The notes beneath the pieces were generated by a model that was not told where the DNA came from, did not search any database, and saw only the letters and a program-made list of their open reading frames with translations. DNA of 64,000 bases, from NCBI RefSeq assembly GCF_022385335.1, contig NZ_CP092431.1:744001-808000 (forward strand), written 5' to 3'. The stretch comes from Streptomyces deccanensis (lineage in GTDB: Bacteria; Actinomycetota; Actinomycetes; Streptomycetales; Streptomycetaceae). Position numbers and translations under genes: made by a program. Positions within the stretch are counted from its first letter, which is position 1, and every line of letters starts with the position of its first letter. This document shows, piece after piece, positions 52,197 through 60,975 of the stretch.

Positions 52197-53344
52197 GGGG
52201 TGGGCTTCTCCAGGGCTTTGGGGGCGAGGGTGGCGACGGCTGCGGCGAGGAGGGCGGGCAGCAGCAGCGCGTGCGGGAGGGTGGTGACGGTGGCGAGGGC
52301 ACCGATGAGGGCGGGGCCGGCGAGCAGGCCGACGTAGCCGGTGACCGCGACGGTGGCGACCGTGCGGGGTCCGCCGACGCCTGCGGCGGTGATCAGGCTG
52401 GGGATGGTGACGGACAGGCCGAGGCCGAAGGCCGTCCAGCCGGCGAGTGCGAAGGCGATGGTGGAGCCCGCAAGTCCGGTGGTGAGGCCGAGTGCGGCCA
52501 GGACCGCGCCCGTGCGGACGACGGTGGGAGCGCCGAAGCGGGCAGTGAGCCGGTCTCCGGCAAGGCGACCTGCGGCCATGGCGGCGCTGTAGAGGCCGTA
52601 CGCGGCAGCCCCGGTCGCGGCGGTCGCGCCGAGGTCGTGCAGGTGGACGGCGGCCCAGTCGGCCGCGGCTCCCTCGCCCAGCAGCGTTGCCGCCGCCAGC
52701 AGGCCCAGCAGCCACAACCGGGACCGGGGCAACCCCTGGCGTTCACTCAGACCCTGTGCAGCGAGGTGGTGAACGGGCTCAAGTACAGGGCCGGCGAGAG
52801 CCATCGTGGCTCCTGCCGCTGCGGCCGCGCAGATCGCGACGCCGGTGAACAACACGGTGTGCGCGGTGTGGGCAGTTGCCGCGGCCAGTGCGGCGCCGGT
52901 GAGGGCGCCGAGGCTGTAACTCGCGTGCAGCCGGGCCATGATCGGGCGGCCGTGGGCGTCCTGGCAGCGGACCGCCGCGGCGTTGGCGGCGACATCGAGG
53001 ACGCCGTGCGCGACACCGAAGACGAACGCCACTGCGAGGAGGCTCTCCAGACTGCGGCAGACCCCGAGTGCGGCGAGGCAGGCGGCGAGAGCGATGGCTC
53101 CGCCGGTCAGCAAAGCGGGCAGGCGGGCCGGGTGGGCGAGCCGTCCGCCCGCCTGGAGCCCGGCGACCATGCCGAGGGCGGCGGCCAGCAGGACGAGGGC
53201 GAGCCCACCGGTGCTCACATCGGCTGTGTTCTGGACGGCTGGCATACGTGCGCCCCAGACGGCCATCACCACACCAAGGCCGGCGAAGTACCCGGTCAGC
53301 AGTCGGCGGTTGCGCGTCAGTTCGGGTGTCGCGGTCGGGTTCAC
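52193..53344 (-). CDS. MFS transporter, 12 helices
   Basis: The 383-aa protein has about 12 hydrophobic helices with YFAGLGVVMAVWGARMPAVQ at the start, the opening of FucP/YbjJ-like MFS members. GTG 53344 overlaps the stop of the ATP-grasp gene (GTGA), so it is made together with the enzyme. Export of the ATP-grasp product is the simplest role. The long upstream extension of this frame is antisense-like and rejected. Confidence 0.85.
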   Translation of the reverse strand: MNPTATPELTRNRRLLTGYFAGLGVVMAVWGARMPAVQNTADVSTGGLALVLLAAALGMVAGLQAGGRLAHPARLPALLTGGAIALAACLAALGVCRSLESLLAVAFVFGVAHGVLDVAANAAAVRCQDAHGRPIMARLHASYSLGALTGAALAAATAHTAHTVLFTGVAICAAAAAGATMALAGPVLEPVHHLAAQGLSERQGLPRSRLWLLGLLAAATLLGEGAAADWAAVHLHDLGATAATGAAAYGLYSAAMAAGRLAGDRLTARFGAPTVVRTGAVLAALGLTTGLAGSTIAFALAGWTAFGLGLSVTIPSLITAAGVGGPRTVATVAVTGYVGLLAGPALIGALATVTTLPHALLLPALLAAAVATLAPKALEKPTP

Positions 53345-54594
53345 GCGCCGCGCTCCCCCGTGGCCGGAGTCGTCTTCGCGACCGGGGACACCCTGATGTT
53401 CAGGTGGCGGTACGCCTCCTGGGCCCGGGCTTCGGCGACGGTGGCACTCGGCCCGGTGGTGATCAGAAAGCCGATACGGGCGGTGTACAGGTCGCCGCCG
53501 TCCTGGGGCAGCACGACCTGGTCTCCAGAATGCCGCTGGAAACGCACGCGTTCCACTCCCGGGGCGGGGGCAGTGACGCGGCAGTCGGTGAGGGTGCCGG
53601 AGTAGGCGGGGTAGATGATGCGGATCGCCGCTGCCTGGTCGCGGGTGGGCGTCAGGTCCGGAGCACGGCCGCAGGCCGTGTCGGCGGCGGCACGGGCCAG
53701 GTCGATGCCGGTGGCGAGGCGGACAAGGTGGCCGATCATGTCGCCGCCGATCCTGGCGTTGACCTCGATCAGCCGGGGCCGGCCGTCCACTAGGCGCATT
53801 TCGACGTGCTGCACGCCGTCGGTGATCCCCAGGGCCTTGACCGCACCAGCGGCTGCCGGGGCGACTTGGGCCAGGAGCGGATCGGCGGCATCGACGGTGT
53901 GGCCGGTCTCGTCGAAGTACGGGGCGGGGCCCAGGTGCTTGCGGGTCACAGCGACCGCAGTGGTCTGGCCGTGGTAGGTGACGCACTCGACGGAGACTTC
54001 CGGCCCGTCGAGGTACTCCTCGACCAGGACGCCGGTATCCTCGCGGCTGCGGCTCGCGCCGGCCGAAGCGAACGCGAAGGCTCCGGACAGCTCTTCGGGC
54101 CGGTCGACACGGATCACGCCGATGCTGCCAGCGGCTGCCGCAGGCTTGATGACGGCCGGGTAGCCCAGCGCCCTCGTCGCCTGTCCTGCCTCCAGCAGGG
54201 TCCGCGCCTTCATCGACGCTGGCGACGGCACCCCGTGGCGGGCGAACAGCGTACGGGCGGTGGCCTTGTTGCGGCAGCCGCGCATCACCTCGACGGAGGG
54301 CGAGGACAGACCGAGCGCGCGAGCCAGGCGAGCGGTGGGGACGAGTTGCCACTCGTCCCAGGTGACCACGCCGGCGAAGTCGTGTCGTTCCGCCAGCGCT
54401 CGCCCTGCGGCGACAAGCGCAGCGGCGTCGGTCAGATCGACGACGGCATGGTCGAGGATGTACGGCTTCTCCCACGACGGTTCGGCGCCGGTGAGCAGGA
54501 CGACGTCGTAGGCGGCGGCCACCTGCTCAAGGCAGTAGCCGCGATCCGCCTCATCGCCCGGAGAGACGACGAGCACGAGAGGGCGAGCGGGCAA
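53341..54594 (-). CDS. ATP-grasp ligase
   Basis: The 417-aa protein has an N-terminal Rossmann-like preATP domain (PLVLVVSPGDEADRGYCLEQ, DFAGVVTWDEWQLVPTARLA), then the ATP-grasp core: ARHGVPSPASMKA, YPAVIKPAAAAGSIGVIRVD, VLVEEYLDGPEVSVECVTYH and the metal site LIEVNARIGGDMIGHLV. It resembles L-amino-acid ligases and carnosine-synthase-like enzymes that form peptide bonds from acyl phosphates. TTG 54594 has GGAGA six bases upstream; a GTG seven codons later is the alternative. Two MFS genes, a HAD gene and regulators surround it. Substrates unknown. Confidence 0.85.
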   Translation of the reverse strand: MPARPLVLVVSPGDEADRGYCLEQVAAAYDVVLLTGAEPSWEKPYILDHAVVDLTDAAALVAAGRALAERHDFAGVVTWDEWQLVPTARLARALGLSSPSVEVMRGCRNKATARTLFARHGVPSPASMKARTLLEAGQATRALGYPAVIKPAAAAGSIGVIRVDRPEELSGAFAFASAGASRSREDTGVLVEEYLDGPEVSVECVTYHGQTTAVAVTRKHLGPAPYFDETGHTVDAADPLLAQVAPAAAGAVKALGITDGVQHVEMRLVDGRPRLIEVNARIGGDMIGHLVRLATGIDLARAAADTACGRAPDLTPTRDQAAAIRIIYPAYSGTLTDCRVTAPAPGVERVRFQRHSGDQVVLPQDGGDLYTARIGFLITTGPSATVAEARAQEAYRHLNIRVSPVAKTTPATGERGA

Positions 54595-54680
54595 GAGAGG
54601 GGTCTCCGAGTCGGTAGGCGGCAGGACGTGGGGAGAGAAGGGGTGTCTCAGGCGCGTGGGCGGCGCGGCTCGAACACTCG

Positions 54681-54711
54681 CGCCCCGATGAGGTGATCGT
54701 CGATCGGGGCG
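54681..54711 (-). terminator. Hairpin between MFS and ATP-grasp genes
   Basis: CGCCCCGAT and ATCGGGGCG form a perfect 9-bp stem with a 13-nt loop, about 70 bp past the MFS stop (54779). May terminate or attenuate transcription into the ATP-grasp gene. Confidence 0.5.
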
Positions 54712-54778
54712 GGCGCAGAGGACGGCGAAGCGGTGGTTCAGCCCGGCGACGCCGTACGGGAATTGGGGCGCGCCAGGG

Positions 54779-56014
54779 TCAGGTGCGCAGCGTGGGATCG
54801 ACGCGCAGGCGGGCGAAGGTCCCGAACAGCCCGAGAGCCTGCAAGGCAGCGCAGGCGGTGATGACGTGGTCCAGCGCAGCGGGCGGGGTGAGCGCGGTAA
54901 GCACACCGGCAGCAGGGAAGGGCAGCAGGAGGATGAGGATGGTCGCCGACAGGGCGCTACCGAACTTCTCCGGGGGAATCAGCCGGGAGCGCAAGGTTCG
55001 CAGGACGACCGTCATGCCGCCTTCGGCCGCCATGAGGAGCGCGACCAGGACCAGGTAGGACGGGTAGTCGGGGGCTTGGGCTGCGGCGAGACAGGCTAGC
55101 GAGGCGACGGCGGCACAGGCGGCGCCGACCGGCCACAGGCCCAGGCGATCGAGCGCGAACCGGCAGAGTGCGACGCTGAGGAGCGTCGCTCCGGCGGCTG
55201 CGGACCAGACCAGGCCGACGGCGGTGACGGACTGCCCGAAGCGCTCGACGACGATCACGGGACCGGCCGCTTGAAGGAACCCGGTGGCCAGATTGGACAA
55301 CGTCAGCCCGGTCACGAGCCAACCGAGCGCGGGAAGTGAGCGAATTGTGCGCCAACCGGTGAGGAGTCCGGCGCCTGATCGCTCCTTCTGCACGCGGGCC
55401 GGGGCGTCGGACGAGGGCGGTGTGCGTAGGGCTAGCACAGCGGCGAGAAGCGAGATCATCGTGATCGCCGCGAGCATGGGCGGTGGTCCGGCGAGCAGGA
55501 GCACTCCTGCGAGGGCTGGGCCGGCCAGGGTCGCGGTCTGGTCGATGCCGAGCAGGACGGCCTGCACGCGGTGGGCCCGCGCAGCTGCTCGGCGGCCGGC
55601 GGCGGCGCCCGCCGTCTCGGCCGCGATGTAGCTGAACTCGGTGAGCACGCCGGTCGTCGCCGCGAGCGCCATCACAGTGACGCTCGCCGTGATGCCGGAC
55701 GGGTGGAGGTGGAGCAGGACCGCGCCAGCGGTGAGGACCAGCGCGCGTCCCAGGGAGGCGAGGTGGAAGACGACGGCCGCCCCGCGCCGGTCCACGACCG
55801 ATCCGGCCCACGCGAACGCCGCCAGCCTCGGAATCCACTCCAGAGCGAACGCCGCTCCCGTCAGTACTGCGGAGCGCGTGGTCGCCAGGACCAGCAGCGG
55901 GATGCCGTAGGTGCACATCGCGAACGCGAGGGCGTCGGCCGTACGCGGCAGGTAGATGCTGCGCAGCAACCCGGCCGTGCAGCTTGCGTGCCGGGCTGTA
56001 TCTGCTGTGCTCAC
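54779..56014 (-). CDS. MFS transporter, 12 helices
   Basis: The 411-aa protein has about 12 helices; the opening SIYLPRTADALAFAMCTYGI and the loop GSVVDRRGAAVVFHLASLGR resemble MFS members of the enterobactin-exporter/macrolide-efflux type. GTG 56014 overlaps the stop of the winged-helix gene (GTGA). With that regulator it forms a regulator-exporter pair just upstream of the ATP-grasp gene. Substrate unknown. Confidence 0.85.
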   Translation of the reverse strand: MSTADTARHASCTAGLLRSIYLPRTADALAFAMCTYGIPLLVLATTRSAVLTGAAFALEWIPRLAAFAWAGSVVDRRGAAVVFHLASLGRALVLTAGAVLLHLHPSGITASVTVMALAATTGVLTEFSYIAAETAGAAAGRRAAARAHRVQAVLLGIDQTATLAGPALAGVLLLAGPPPMLAAITMISLLAAVLALRTPPSSDAPARVQKERSGAGLLTGWRTIRSLPALGWLVTGLTLSNLATGFLQAAGPVIVVERFGQSVTAVGLVWSAAAGATLLSVALCRFALDRLGLWPVGAACAAVASLACLAAAQAPDYPSYLVLVALLMAAEGGMTVVLRTLRSRLIPPEKFGSALSATILILLLPFPAAGVLTALTPPAALDHVITACAALQALGLFGTFARLRVDPTLRT

Positions 56015-56529
56015 ACGACCAGTTCGGGCTCGGCCACCCGTGTGAACTGCGGATTGCCGGCAAGCCACTGAAGCAGCAGAGCTCGGGGCCGGGCCGGATC
56101 CGCCTCGCACTCATTGCTGGGCGGGCGCGCGGCGGACCGCCGGGAGAAGCCCTCGGCGTGCTCGGCTGCGAGCGAGGGGCCCAAGAGCCCGAGGACAGAG
56201 CAGATACGGGCGCTGAACTCGCAGTCCCGTTCCGGGTAGGCGTGGCGTCGGCCCCAGCGCGCCACCGCGTCGTACAGGTCGGCCAACTCCGAACCCGACT
56301 CGGTGAGTTCCAGACCGGCGCCTGGTGCGGTCCGGACAAGACCGTGAGCGTGCGCCGTCTCAAGGGCGTGACGCAGTTGGCGCGAGGAGAGGTCGGGGAG
56401 GGTGCCGGCCAGCCGTCGCGGGGGTATCGCCCCGTTTTCGTCGATCTCGGTGACCAAGCGGATCAAGGAACGCGATGCCAGCAACTCGACCGCGTTGCGA
56501 ACTCCGGCAGCGGTGAAGGAGGTGGTCAT
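56011..56529 (-). CDS. Winged-helix regulator, 172 aa
   Basis: GVRNAVELLASRSLIRLVTE, PPRRLAGTLPDLSSRQLRHA and AHAHGLVRTAPGAGLELTES form one winged-helix of the HxlR/PadR-like kind. ATG 56529 overlaps the stop of the gene upstream (ATGA). It is expected to bind DNA as a dimer and may control this cluster. The frame extends upstream without a start signal; the overlap decides the start. Confidence 0.7.
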   Translation of the reverse strand: MTTSFTAAGVRNAVELLASRSLIRLVTEIDENGAIPPRRLAGTLPDLSSRQLRHALETAHAHGLVRTAPGAGLELTESGSELADLYDAVARWGRRHAYPERDCEFSARICSVLGLLGPSLAAEHAEGFSRRSAARPPSNECEADPARPRALLLQWLAGNPQFTRVAEPELVV

Positions 56530-57368
56530 CGTCGCGGGCCTCCCGTCTGGATGGCCGACTTCGGGCGGGCGGTCGTGGCGTGGGAGAAGAGAGCGCGGTG
56601 GTGCCACGTCAAAGAGGGCTCGCCCGTCCGTGCCTGCTGCTGCGCCGTGGGGAGCGGCCTGGGCTGGCTGCTGACCCATGGCCTCGGCACGGGCTTCGCC
56701 TGCGGGTGCCCCCAGACCGGGTGCCGGGCCGCCTGGTCGAGGGGCTGCCCGGCGGACCACGCCGACAAGGCGCCGAGGACGGGGCCCAGCCCGTCGCCTG
56801 CTGCGGACAGTCGGTAGGGCATGCCGATGCCGTCGGTGTCGACAAGGCCATCGGCGACCATCTGCCGCAACGGCGGGTAGATGTTGGTCCAGTCACTCCT
56901 GGGCATCACGATCCGGGCCAGGGCCCGCCCGCTGGCCTCCTCGCGGGACTTCAGTACCCACAGGATGGCGGCGGCGTGCCGTCGGGTGAGCAGGGTGAGG
57001 CTGTCTTCGATCTGTTCGATCGCGGGCAGCGGACGGTCTGGCTTCTCCAGGTGTTTCTCCGCCCAGGTGACGAGCACCGGCAGGACGGAGAGCAGGGCCA
57101 CGGCGCGGTCGGTGTGGCGGTAGGTCACATGCCGGGTGGTGTGTTCGGTGCGTTCGACAAGACCGGCGTCGCAAAGGGACTTGACCTTGGGGTGGAGCTG
57201 GCTGTTCTGCAGCCAGGGCATCTTGGCCGCCAGCTCGGTGTAGCGCTGAGGCTGGCCGGACAGGGCCAGCAGAATCCTCACGTTCCAGCGCGGGGTGATC
57301 ATGGCGAGCGCCTCGGTGACCCGGGCGATGTCGGCATCGGTGTCTGGGGGCAGAGCGGTGATGGCCAA
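56526..57368 (-). CDS. HxlR-like regulator with two winged-helix domains
   Basis: Two tandem domains: RWNVRILLALSGQPQRYTEL to VERTEHTTRHVTYRHTDRA (about residues 25-95), and HAAAILWVLKSREEASGRAL to VDTDGIGMPYRLSAAGDGL (about 120-200). The first has the HxlR-type motif RWNxxIL. A Pro/Arg-rich tail follows. TTG 57368 is preceded by AGGAG ten bases upstream; the longer frame has poor context. Head of the coupled chain leading to the MFS, ATP-grasp and HAD genes. Confidence 0.75.
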   Translation of the reverse strand: MAITALPPDTDADIARVTEALAMITPRWNVRILLALSGQPQRYTELAAKMPWLQNSQLHPKVKSLCDAGLVERTEHTTRHVTYRHTDRAVALLSVLPVLVTWAEKHLEKPDRPLPAIEQIEDSLTLLTRRHAAAILWVLKSREEASGRALARIVMPRSDWTNIYPPLRQMVADGLVDTDGIGMPYRLSAAGDGLGPVLGALSAWSAGQPLDQAARHPVWGHPQAKPVPRPWVSSQPRPLPTAQQQARTGEPSLTWHHRALFSHATTARPKSAIQTGGPRR

Positions 57369-57411
57369 AGGGGAGGAACTCCTGGGTGAGTTGAGGGCAA
57401 TCGCCCACGGG

Positions 57412-57840
57412 TCAGCGACTGGGGACCGCGCTCTGAGCCGGAAGGGGCGGGGCCGGGCACGGCAGCGAAGGAGTCGGTGGAGACGGCACCGGGGCCGGGA
57501 CGCGATCAAGGCTCTGCAGGACCGCCACAACCGACTTGGCCTGGACGTCGCGGGCGGCGACGGCTTCGGCGAGTCGGCGTGAGCCGTCGAGAAGATGGGA
57601 GACCTCCTGTCGGCCGAACTGCCGCTCGCTGTGGATGAGCCGGGCGATCTGGTCGCGATGGAAGTCGATACTGCGCTCGGCGAGAGCGAGATCGTCGTGC
57701 ATGCCGAGGAGAGCCGAGAGCATGCCGGGCGGCTGGTCCTGGGCGTGCGCCGTGAGGCCGGCGAGCGGCGCGCCGTACAGATCCTCGATCCGGCCGGCTA
57801 TCTCGGTGGACGTGAGGGTGGGACAAGCGGGGGCTTTCAC
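57412..57840 (-). CDS. Small helical protein, 142 aa
   Basis: GTG 57840 overlaps the stop of the upstream gene (GTGA). Helical, with LALAERSIDFHRDQIARLIH and LDGSRRLAEAVAARDVQAKS in the middle and a Pro-rich end. No known family. Similar in style and coupling to the two genes upstream, so probably subunits or paralogues of one system. Confidence 0.6.
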   Translation of the reverse strand: MKAPACPTLTSTEIAGRIEDLYGAPLAGLTAHAQDQPPGMLSALLGMHDDLALAERSIDFHRDQIARLIHSERQFGRQEVSHLLDGSRRLAEAVAARDVQAKSVVAVLQSLDRVPAPVPSPPTPSLPCPAPPLPAQSAVPSR

Positions 57841-58274
57841 GGTCGGCGGGCTTCCCCTGGACGCGGTGGTGCCGGGGCTGCCGGCGGGGTCAGGGTTGCG
57901 GCGGCCCTGAGCTGCGACGTGCGGACGGGACGGGTCTCTTTGCCGGGCGGGGACATCGTGCGCAGCAGCTCGCCGAGGACGGCGCGGTAGCCGTCGCGGG
58001 CGTCCAGCGCCGCCTCCAGCCACTGTGCGTCGAAGCGGAGCTTGTCCGCCGACAGCTCGCCCATGTCGCGGTCCGGATTCATGTCCGCGTGCACGCGGTC
58101 ACGGACGCGAGCGACCTGCTCCTCGGCCAAGGCCAGGAAGGAGCGGAGCTCCAGGGCACGGGCGAGCGCGGGAGAGGCTCCTGGTCCGGCAGCCGCCTCG
58201 TGCAGTTCGGGGACTGGGTTGCCGAAGACCTTCCGCAGATCGGCGTCCATGGCGCTGGTCTTCAATCGGCTCAT
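57837..58274 (-). CDS. Small coiled-coil protein, 145 aa
   Basis: ATG 58274 overlaps the previous stop (ATGA). Residues 40-105 form a long helix (LELRSFLALAEEQVARVRDR, DAQWLEAALDARDGYRAVLG), then a Pro/Ala-rich tail. No known family. Second in the chain 58753 to 57412. Confidence 0.6.
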   Translation of the reverse strand: MSRLKTSAMDADLRKVFGNPVPELHEAAAGPGASPALARALELRSFLALAEEQVARVRDRVHADMNPDRDMGELSADKLRFDAQWLEAALDARDGYRAVLGELLRTMSPPGKETRPVRTSQLRAAATLTPPAAPAPPRPGEARRP

Positions 58275-58753
58275 TGGACGGGCCTTCCGGCCCGCGAGGT
58301 CGATGTCGACGCGGGTGTGCCCGCAGGCCGGTGGGGCGCGCTGGTCTGTACCGCTGGCCCGGTTCGGGGGCGAAGGCCGGCAAGGCGTTGGGAGGCGAGG
58401 TCCTTCTTGCCCGGAGCGTCCGGGTCGAGGAGCCATCGCACCACCAGGGCCCGGCCGTCGCGGGCGGTGACAGCCGCGTTCACGCGGTGTGCGAGGTCCA
58501 TCGTTGGGTCGTCGATCGCGCTGGACTGTGTGTCCAGTGCGGCAAGGAGGTCGTCCTCCGCGCGGTCAAGGACGGACTGGGCATCGACGAGAAGGCTGTG
58601 CCACCTCACGACATCTGTGGCGTCGGGGTTCGCGGTCGGTGCGGCGGCAACTGCGGCCTTCAACTGGTCCATGTCCATGGCGAAGCGCGCTTCGATCCGT
58701 TCGGTGAGCACGCCCACGACGTCCTCGGCGTCATCGGATATGCCGTCGGGCAA
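58271..58753 (-). CDS. Small helical protein, 160 aa
   Basis: TTG 58753 follows AAAGGAGAA at good distance; the longer frame crosses the promoter. Helical and acidic near the start (PDGISDDAEDVVGVLTERIE), then ARDGRALVVRWLLDPDAPGK. No known family. First gene of a three-gene coupled chain. Confidence 0.6.
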   Translation of the reverse strand: MPDGISDDAEDVVGVLTERIEARFAMDMDQLKAAVAAAPTANPDATDVVRWHSLLVDAQSVLDRAEDDLLAALDTQSSAIDDPTMDLAHRVNAAVTARDGRALVVRWLLDPDAPGKKDLASQRLAGLRPRTGPAVQTSAPHRPAGTPASTSTSRAGRPVQ

Positions 58754-59008
58754 AGGGAATTCTCCTTTCTCTAGAAAGGCCAAAGCATGTGAGGGGCGGT
58801 CGAACGGAGCGCCGAAGCGGTCACGGCCTCCTGCTCTTCTCAACTCGGGTGGACTGCATACGGAAGAGACCTCCGTGTAGGTGCGGGGATTGCGTGGAAC
58901 GGCGCCGCGTTGTTGTCGCCCAACGCCTGGACAAGAGTCCGGAGAACCGCCGGTTTGGCTAACCGGCGGTCGTCGGCTATGTTTCGCCGCTCTCGTCGTC
59001 CGGAGCGC
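58754..59008. other. Intergenic region
   Basis: About 255 bp between two minus-strand gene chains; probably the promoter of the 58753 chain and the end of the upstream one. No strong hairpin was seen. Confidence 0.35.
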
Positions 59009-59755
59009 TCAGCGCGAGCGGCCGGGCGGGCGCGGGGCAGGCGTTTGTGCCACGCCGACCGAACGGACGGCTGTGGCTGCTGGGCGGACCGGCGGGAGAG
59101 GCTCGGCCTCGCCGGTGAGCCGGTCGTCGCACCACTGCAGGGCCCCGCCCACCGTGTCGAAGCCGCCCTCGCGGAGGGTGTGCGTCCACGTGTCGGTGTC
59201 GACCTCCTCGACGATCACGCGGAACGGACTGGGGGCTCGCTCGTCCAGGGCGCGCAGGGCGACGACGGTGACCATGTCGTCCGGGGCGTCCTGTGTGTAG
59301 GAGTAGCCGATGGCGTAGTGGTCGCCGTCGCGCGTGAGGCGTCGTTCCAGTGCGCGCGTCGCCTCATCTGCCGGGGGTGGGCCCAGCTCGGGCTTGAGAG
59401 CGATGGCGTCGTGCGGGCAGCCACGGTGGATGAGCCAGGACTGCGCCATCGCTGGCAGCGGCAGAGGAGCCTGGTCAAAGGTGAACGTCCGCTTCTCACG
59501 GTCTCGTTGCAGATGGACGGCGAGCACCTGCGGCATGCCGGGGTGGCCCCAGGTGACGGTGCGGTCGAACAGGACGTAGTAGCTGTGCGCGCCGTCGGGA
59601 GTGTGGTGTTCGGCGAGGGGGACGAGCATGTCCTCGCGGACGGCGACCTGGCGGTAGAAGTCGAGGTACCTCTCCTCATCGGCGTCGAGGTCATCCAGCT
59701 GGAAGTCGACCTGAGGGAGGAACGTGCGAACCTGCTCCGGTTCGGTGGGCGACAA
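59009..59755 (-). CDS. Hypothetical protein, 248 aa
   Basis: TTG 59755 is chosen because GAGAGG lies six bases upstream; an ATG at about 59806 would overlap the upstream gene by 30 bp. Sequence includes FLPQVDFQLDDLDADEERYL, HSYYVLFDRTVTWGHPGMPQ and RTFTFDQAPLPLPAMAQSWL, well-structured with a Pro-rich end. Similar proteins are expected on actinomycete plasmids, but no family was recognised. Last in the chain with 59776, 60493 and 60972. Confidence 0.6.
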   Translation of the reverse strand: MSPTEPEQVRTFLPQVDFQLDDLDADEERYLDFYRQVAVREDMLVPLAEHHTPDGAHSYYVLFDRTVTWGHPGMPQVLAVHLQRDREKRTFTFDQAPLPLPAMAQSWLIHRGCPHDAIALKPELGPPPADEATRALERRLTRDGDHYAIGYSYTQDAPDDMVTVVALRALDERAPSPFRVIVEEVDTDTWTHTLREGGFDTVGGALQWCDDRLTGEAEPLPPVRPAATAVRSVGVAQTPAPRPPGRSR

Positions 59756-59775
59756 CAAGGGCCTCTCGGTGGGGT

Positions 59776-60474
59776 TCAGCGGCGATGTGTCGGGGTGGCC
59801 TGCCATGTGCCGAGGCGTTCCGGGACCTTCGGCTCCGGGGTCGTGGGCGTCCGGCGGGCAGCGAAAAGCACGGTGCGTCCGGCTTCGGTGAGAGCGACCG
59901 GCTGGCCGGCGTGCACAGGGTGGGTGGTGTCCCGGATGATCAGCCAGGCGTCCTCCAGCTGCTGGAGCTTGGCGTGAGGGATTCGGGTCCCGGAGGCAGT
60001 GGTGACGGACAGTCGGCCGGTCAGCAGGTGTTCGTGGAGCTTGGCACCGCCTGCGATGGCGAGCAATGCCGCATGGTCGTCCGTCGAGAGGGGGTTCGCG
60101 CCGGGCTTCGAGGCCGCTGCGGCGGCCTCGATGGGTTCCAGGGCAGCGAGCACGTGCCGGGTGGCAGTGTCCCGCGCGGCGACGGCCTCCTCCAGCTGGT
60201 CCACGGTGCGGTCGATGCGTGTGAACAGGGCGTCGTCGACGTCGAACTCTCCGCTGGAAAGGCGGTTGAGGAGGCGGAGGTAGAAGGTGACGCCGGTCTG
60301 GGCCTTGGCCAACTTGCGGTGCAGGTCGACGAGGTGGGCGTGCGGCTCGTCGAGGACGCCCCTGTCGCGGTAGTTCCACAGGGTGTCGATGCCGTGGCCG
60401 GTGGCGGCTTCGAGGCGGTGGTCGAGCGGGGAGACCGCCCGCCGGGCTGGCGCCGGCGTGGGTTCAGGGGGCAT
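59776..60474 (-). CDS. Coiled-coil and winged-helix-like protein, 232 aa
   Basis: Residues 45-125 are a helical bundle (HLVDLHRKLAKAQTGVTFYL, TVDQLEEAVAARDTATRHVL); residues 150-215 look like a winged helix (LHEHLLTGRLSVTTASGTRI, HPVHAGQPVALTEAGRTVLF). It could bind DNA. ATG 60474 lies 18 bp past the RelE-like stop. No named family. Confidence 0.6.
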   Translation of the reverse strand: MPPEPTPAPARRAVSPLDHRLEAATGHGIDTLWNYRDRGVLDEPHAHLVDLHRKLAKAQTGVTFYLRLLNRLSSGEFDVDDALFTRIDRTVDQLEEAVAARDTATRHVLAALEPIEAAAAASKPGANPLSTDDHAALLAIAGGAKLHEHLLTGRLSVTTASGTRIPHAKLQQLEDAWLIIRDTTHPVHAGQPVALTEAGRTVLFAARRTPTTPEPKVPERLGTWQATPTHRR

Positions 60475-60492
60475 GGGAGATGCTCCGTGCGT

Positions 60493-60975
60493 TCAGCGGG
60501 TGTGATGGGGCGCGGGGCTTCGGACGGGGCTGGGCAGACCCGGCAGTGCGGCGGGCGGCGGACCGGGCCGGGGCGCGGGAGCGCGGGTCAGCTGCGGCGG
60601 CCGGGAGCGGGCCGCGTGAGTACGGGCGCTCAGCGGCCGGCCAGGCATCCCCAGGCGGCGGCCGACCTCGTCGTAGACGTCATTGCCCGCACGCGGCCGA
60701 ACCGCGACGACGTGAATCTCCTTGTCGTACGGGGATTCCGCGGGCGCCGGCCGGACGCCGTAGACGACGCGCCAGTCCTTGCGGGAGTCCACGAACAACT
60801 TGCGATAACCCTGCAGGTCACCATCGAGGCGTAGCCCGAAGCGCTGCGCGTTCACGATCTCCTGCAGGTAGGCGAGGGCAAGGTCGCGGATGTCACTGGG
60901 GGCTTGGAGGAGATCGGTCAGCGCGCGGGGATCGAAGCTCAGCCCGAAGACGGGCTGCCCTTGCGCCGCAGTCAT
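60493..60975 (-). CDS. RelE/ParE-like toxin-fold protein
   Basis: FGLSFDPRALTDLLQAPSDI, RLDGDLQGYRKLFVDSRKDW and RVVYGVRPAPAESPYDKEIH, VVAVRPRAGNDVYDEVGRRL follow the RelE/ParE order: substrate helix, KL..D...WRV.Y strand and the final VVAVRPR strand. The Pro-rich tail after residue 115 is unusual. ATG 60975 overlaps the DUF4913 stop (ATGA). No classic antitoxin precedes it, so it may act as a transfer-linked nuclease or an orphan toxin. Confidence 0.7.
   Translation of the reverse strand: MTAAQGQPVFGLSFDPRALTDLLQAPSDIRDLALAYLQEIVNAQRFGLRLDGDLQGYRKLFVDSRKDWRVVYGVRPAPAESPYDKEIHVVAVRPRAGNDVYDEVGRRLGMPGRPLSARTHAARSRPPQLTRAPAPRPGPPPAALPGLPSPVRSPAPHHTR

Noticed and set aside
53345..54475. Upstream extension of the MFS frame on minus
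   Set aside because: Arg/Pro-rich translation in the wrong frame over the ATP-grasp gene; the GTGA overlap at 53341-53344 gives the true start.
58827..58960. Possible small gene between the two chains of plasmid-like genes
   Set aside because: Short frames only, no ribosome-binding site and no coding bias.
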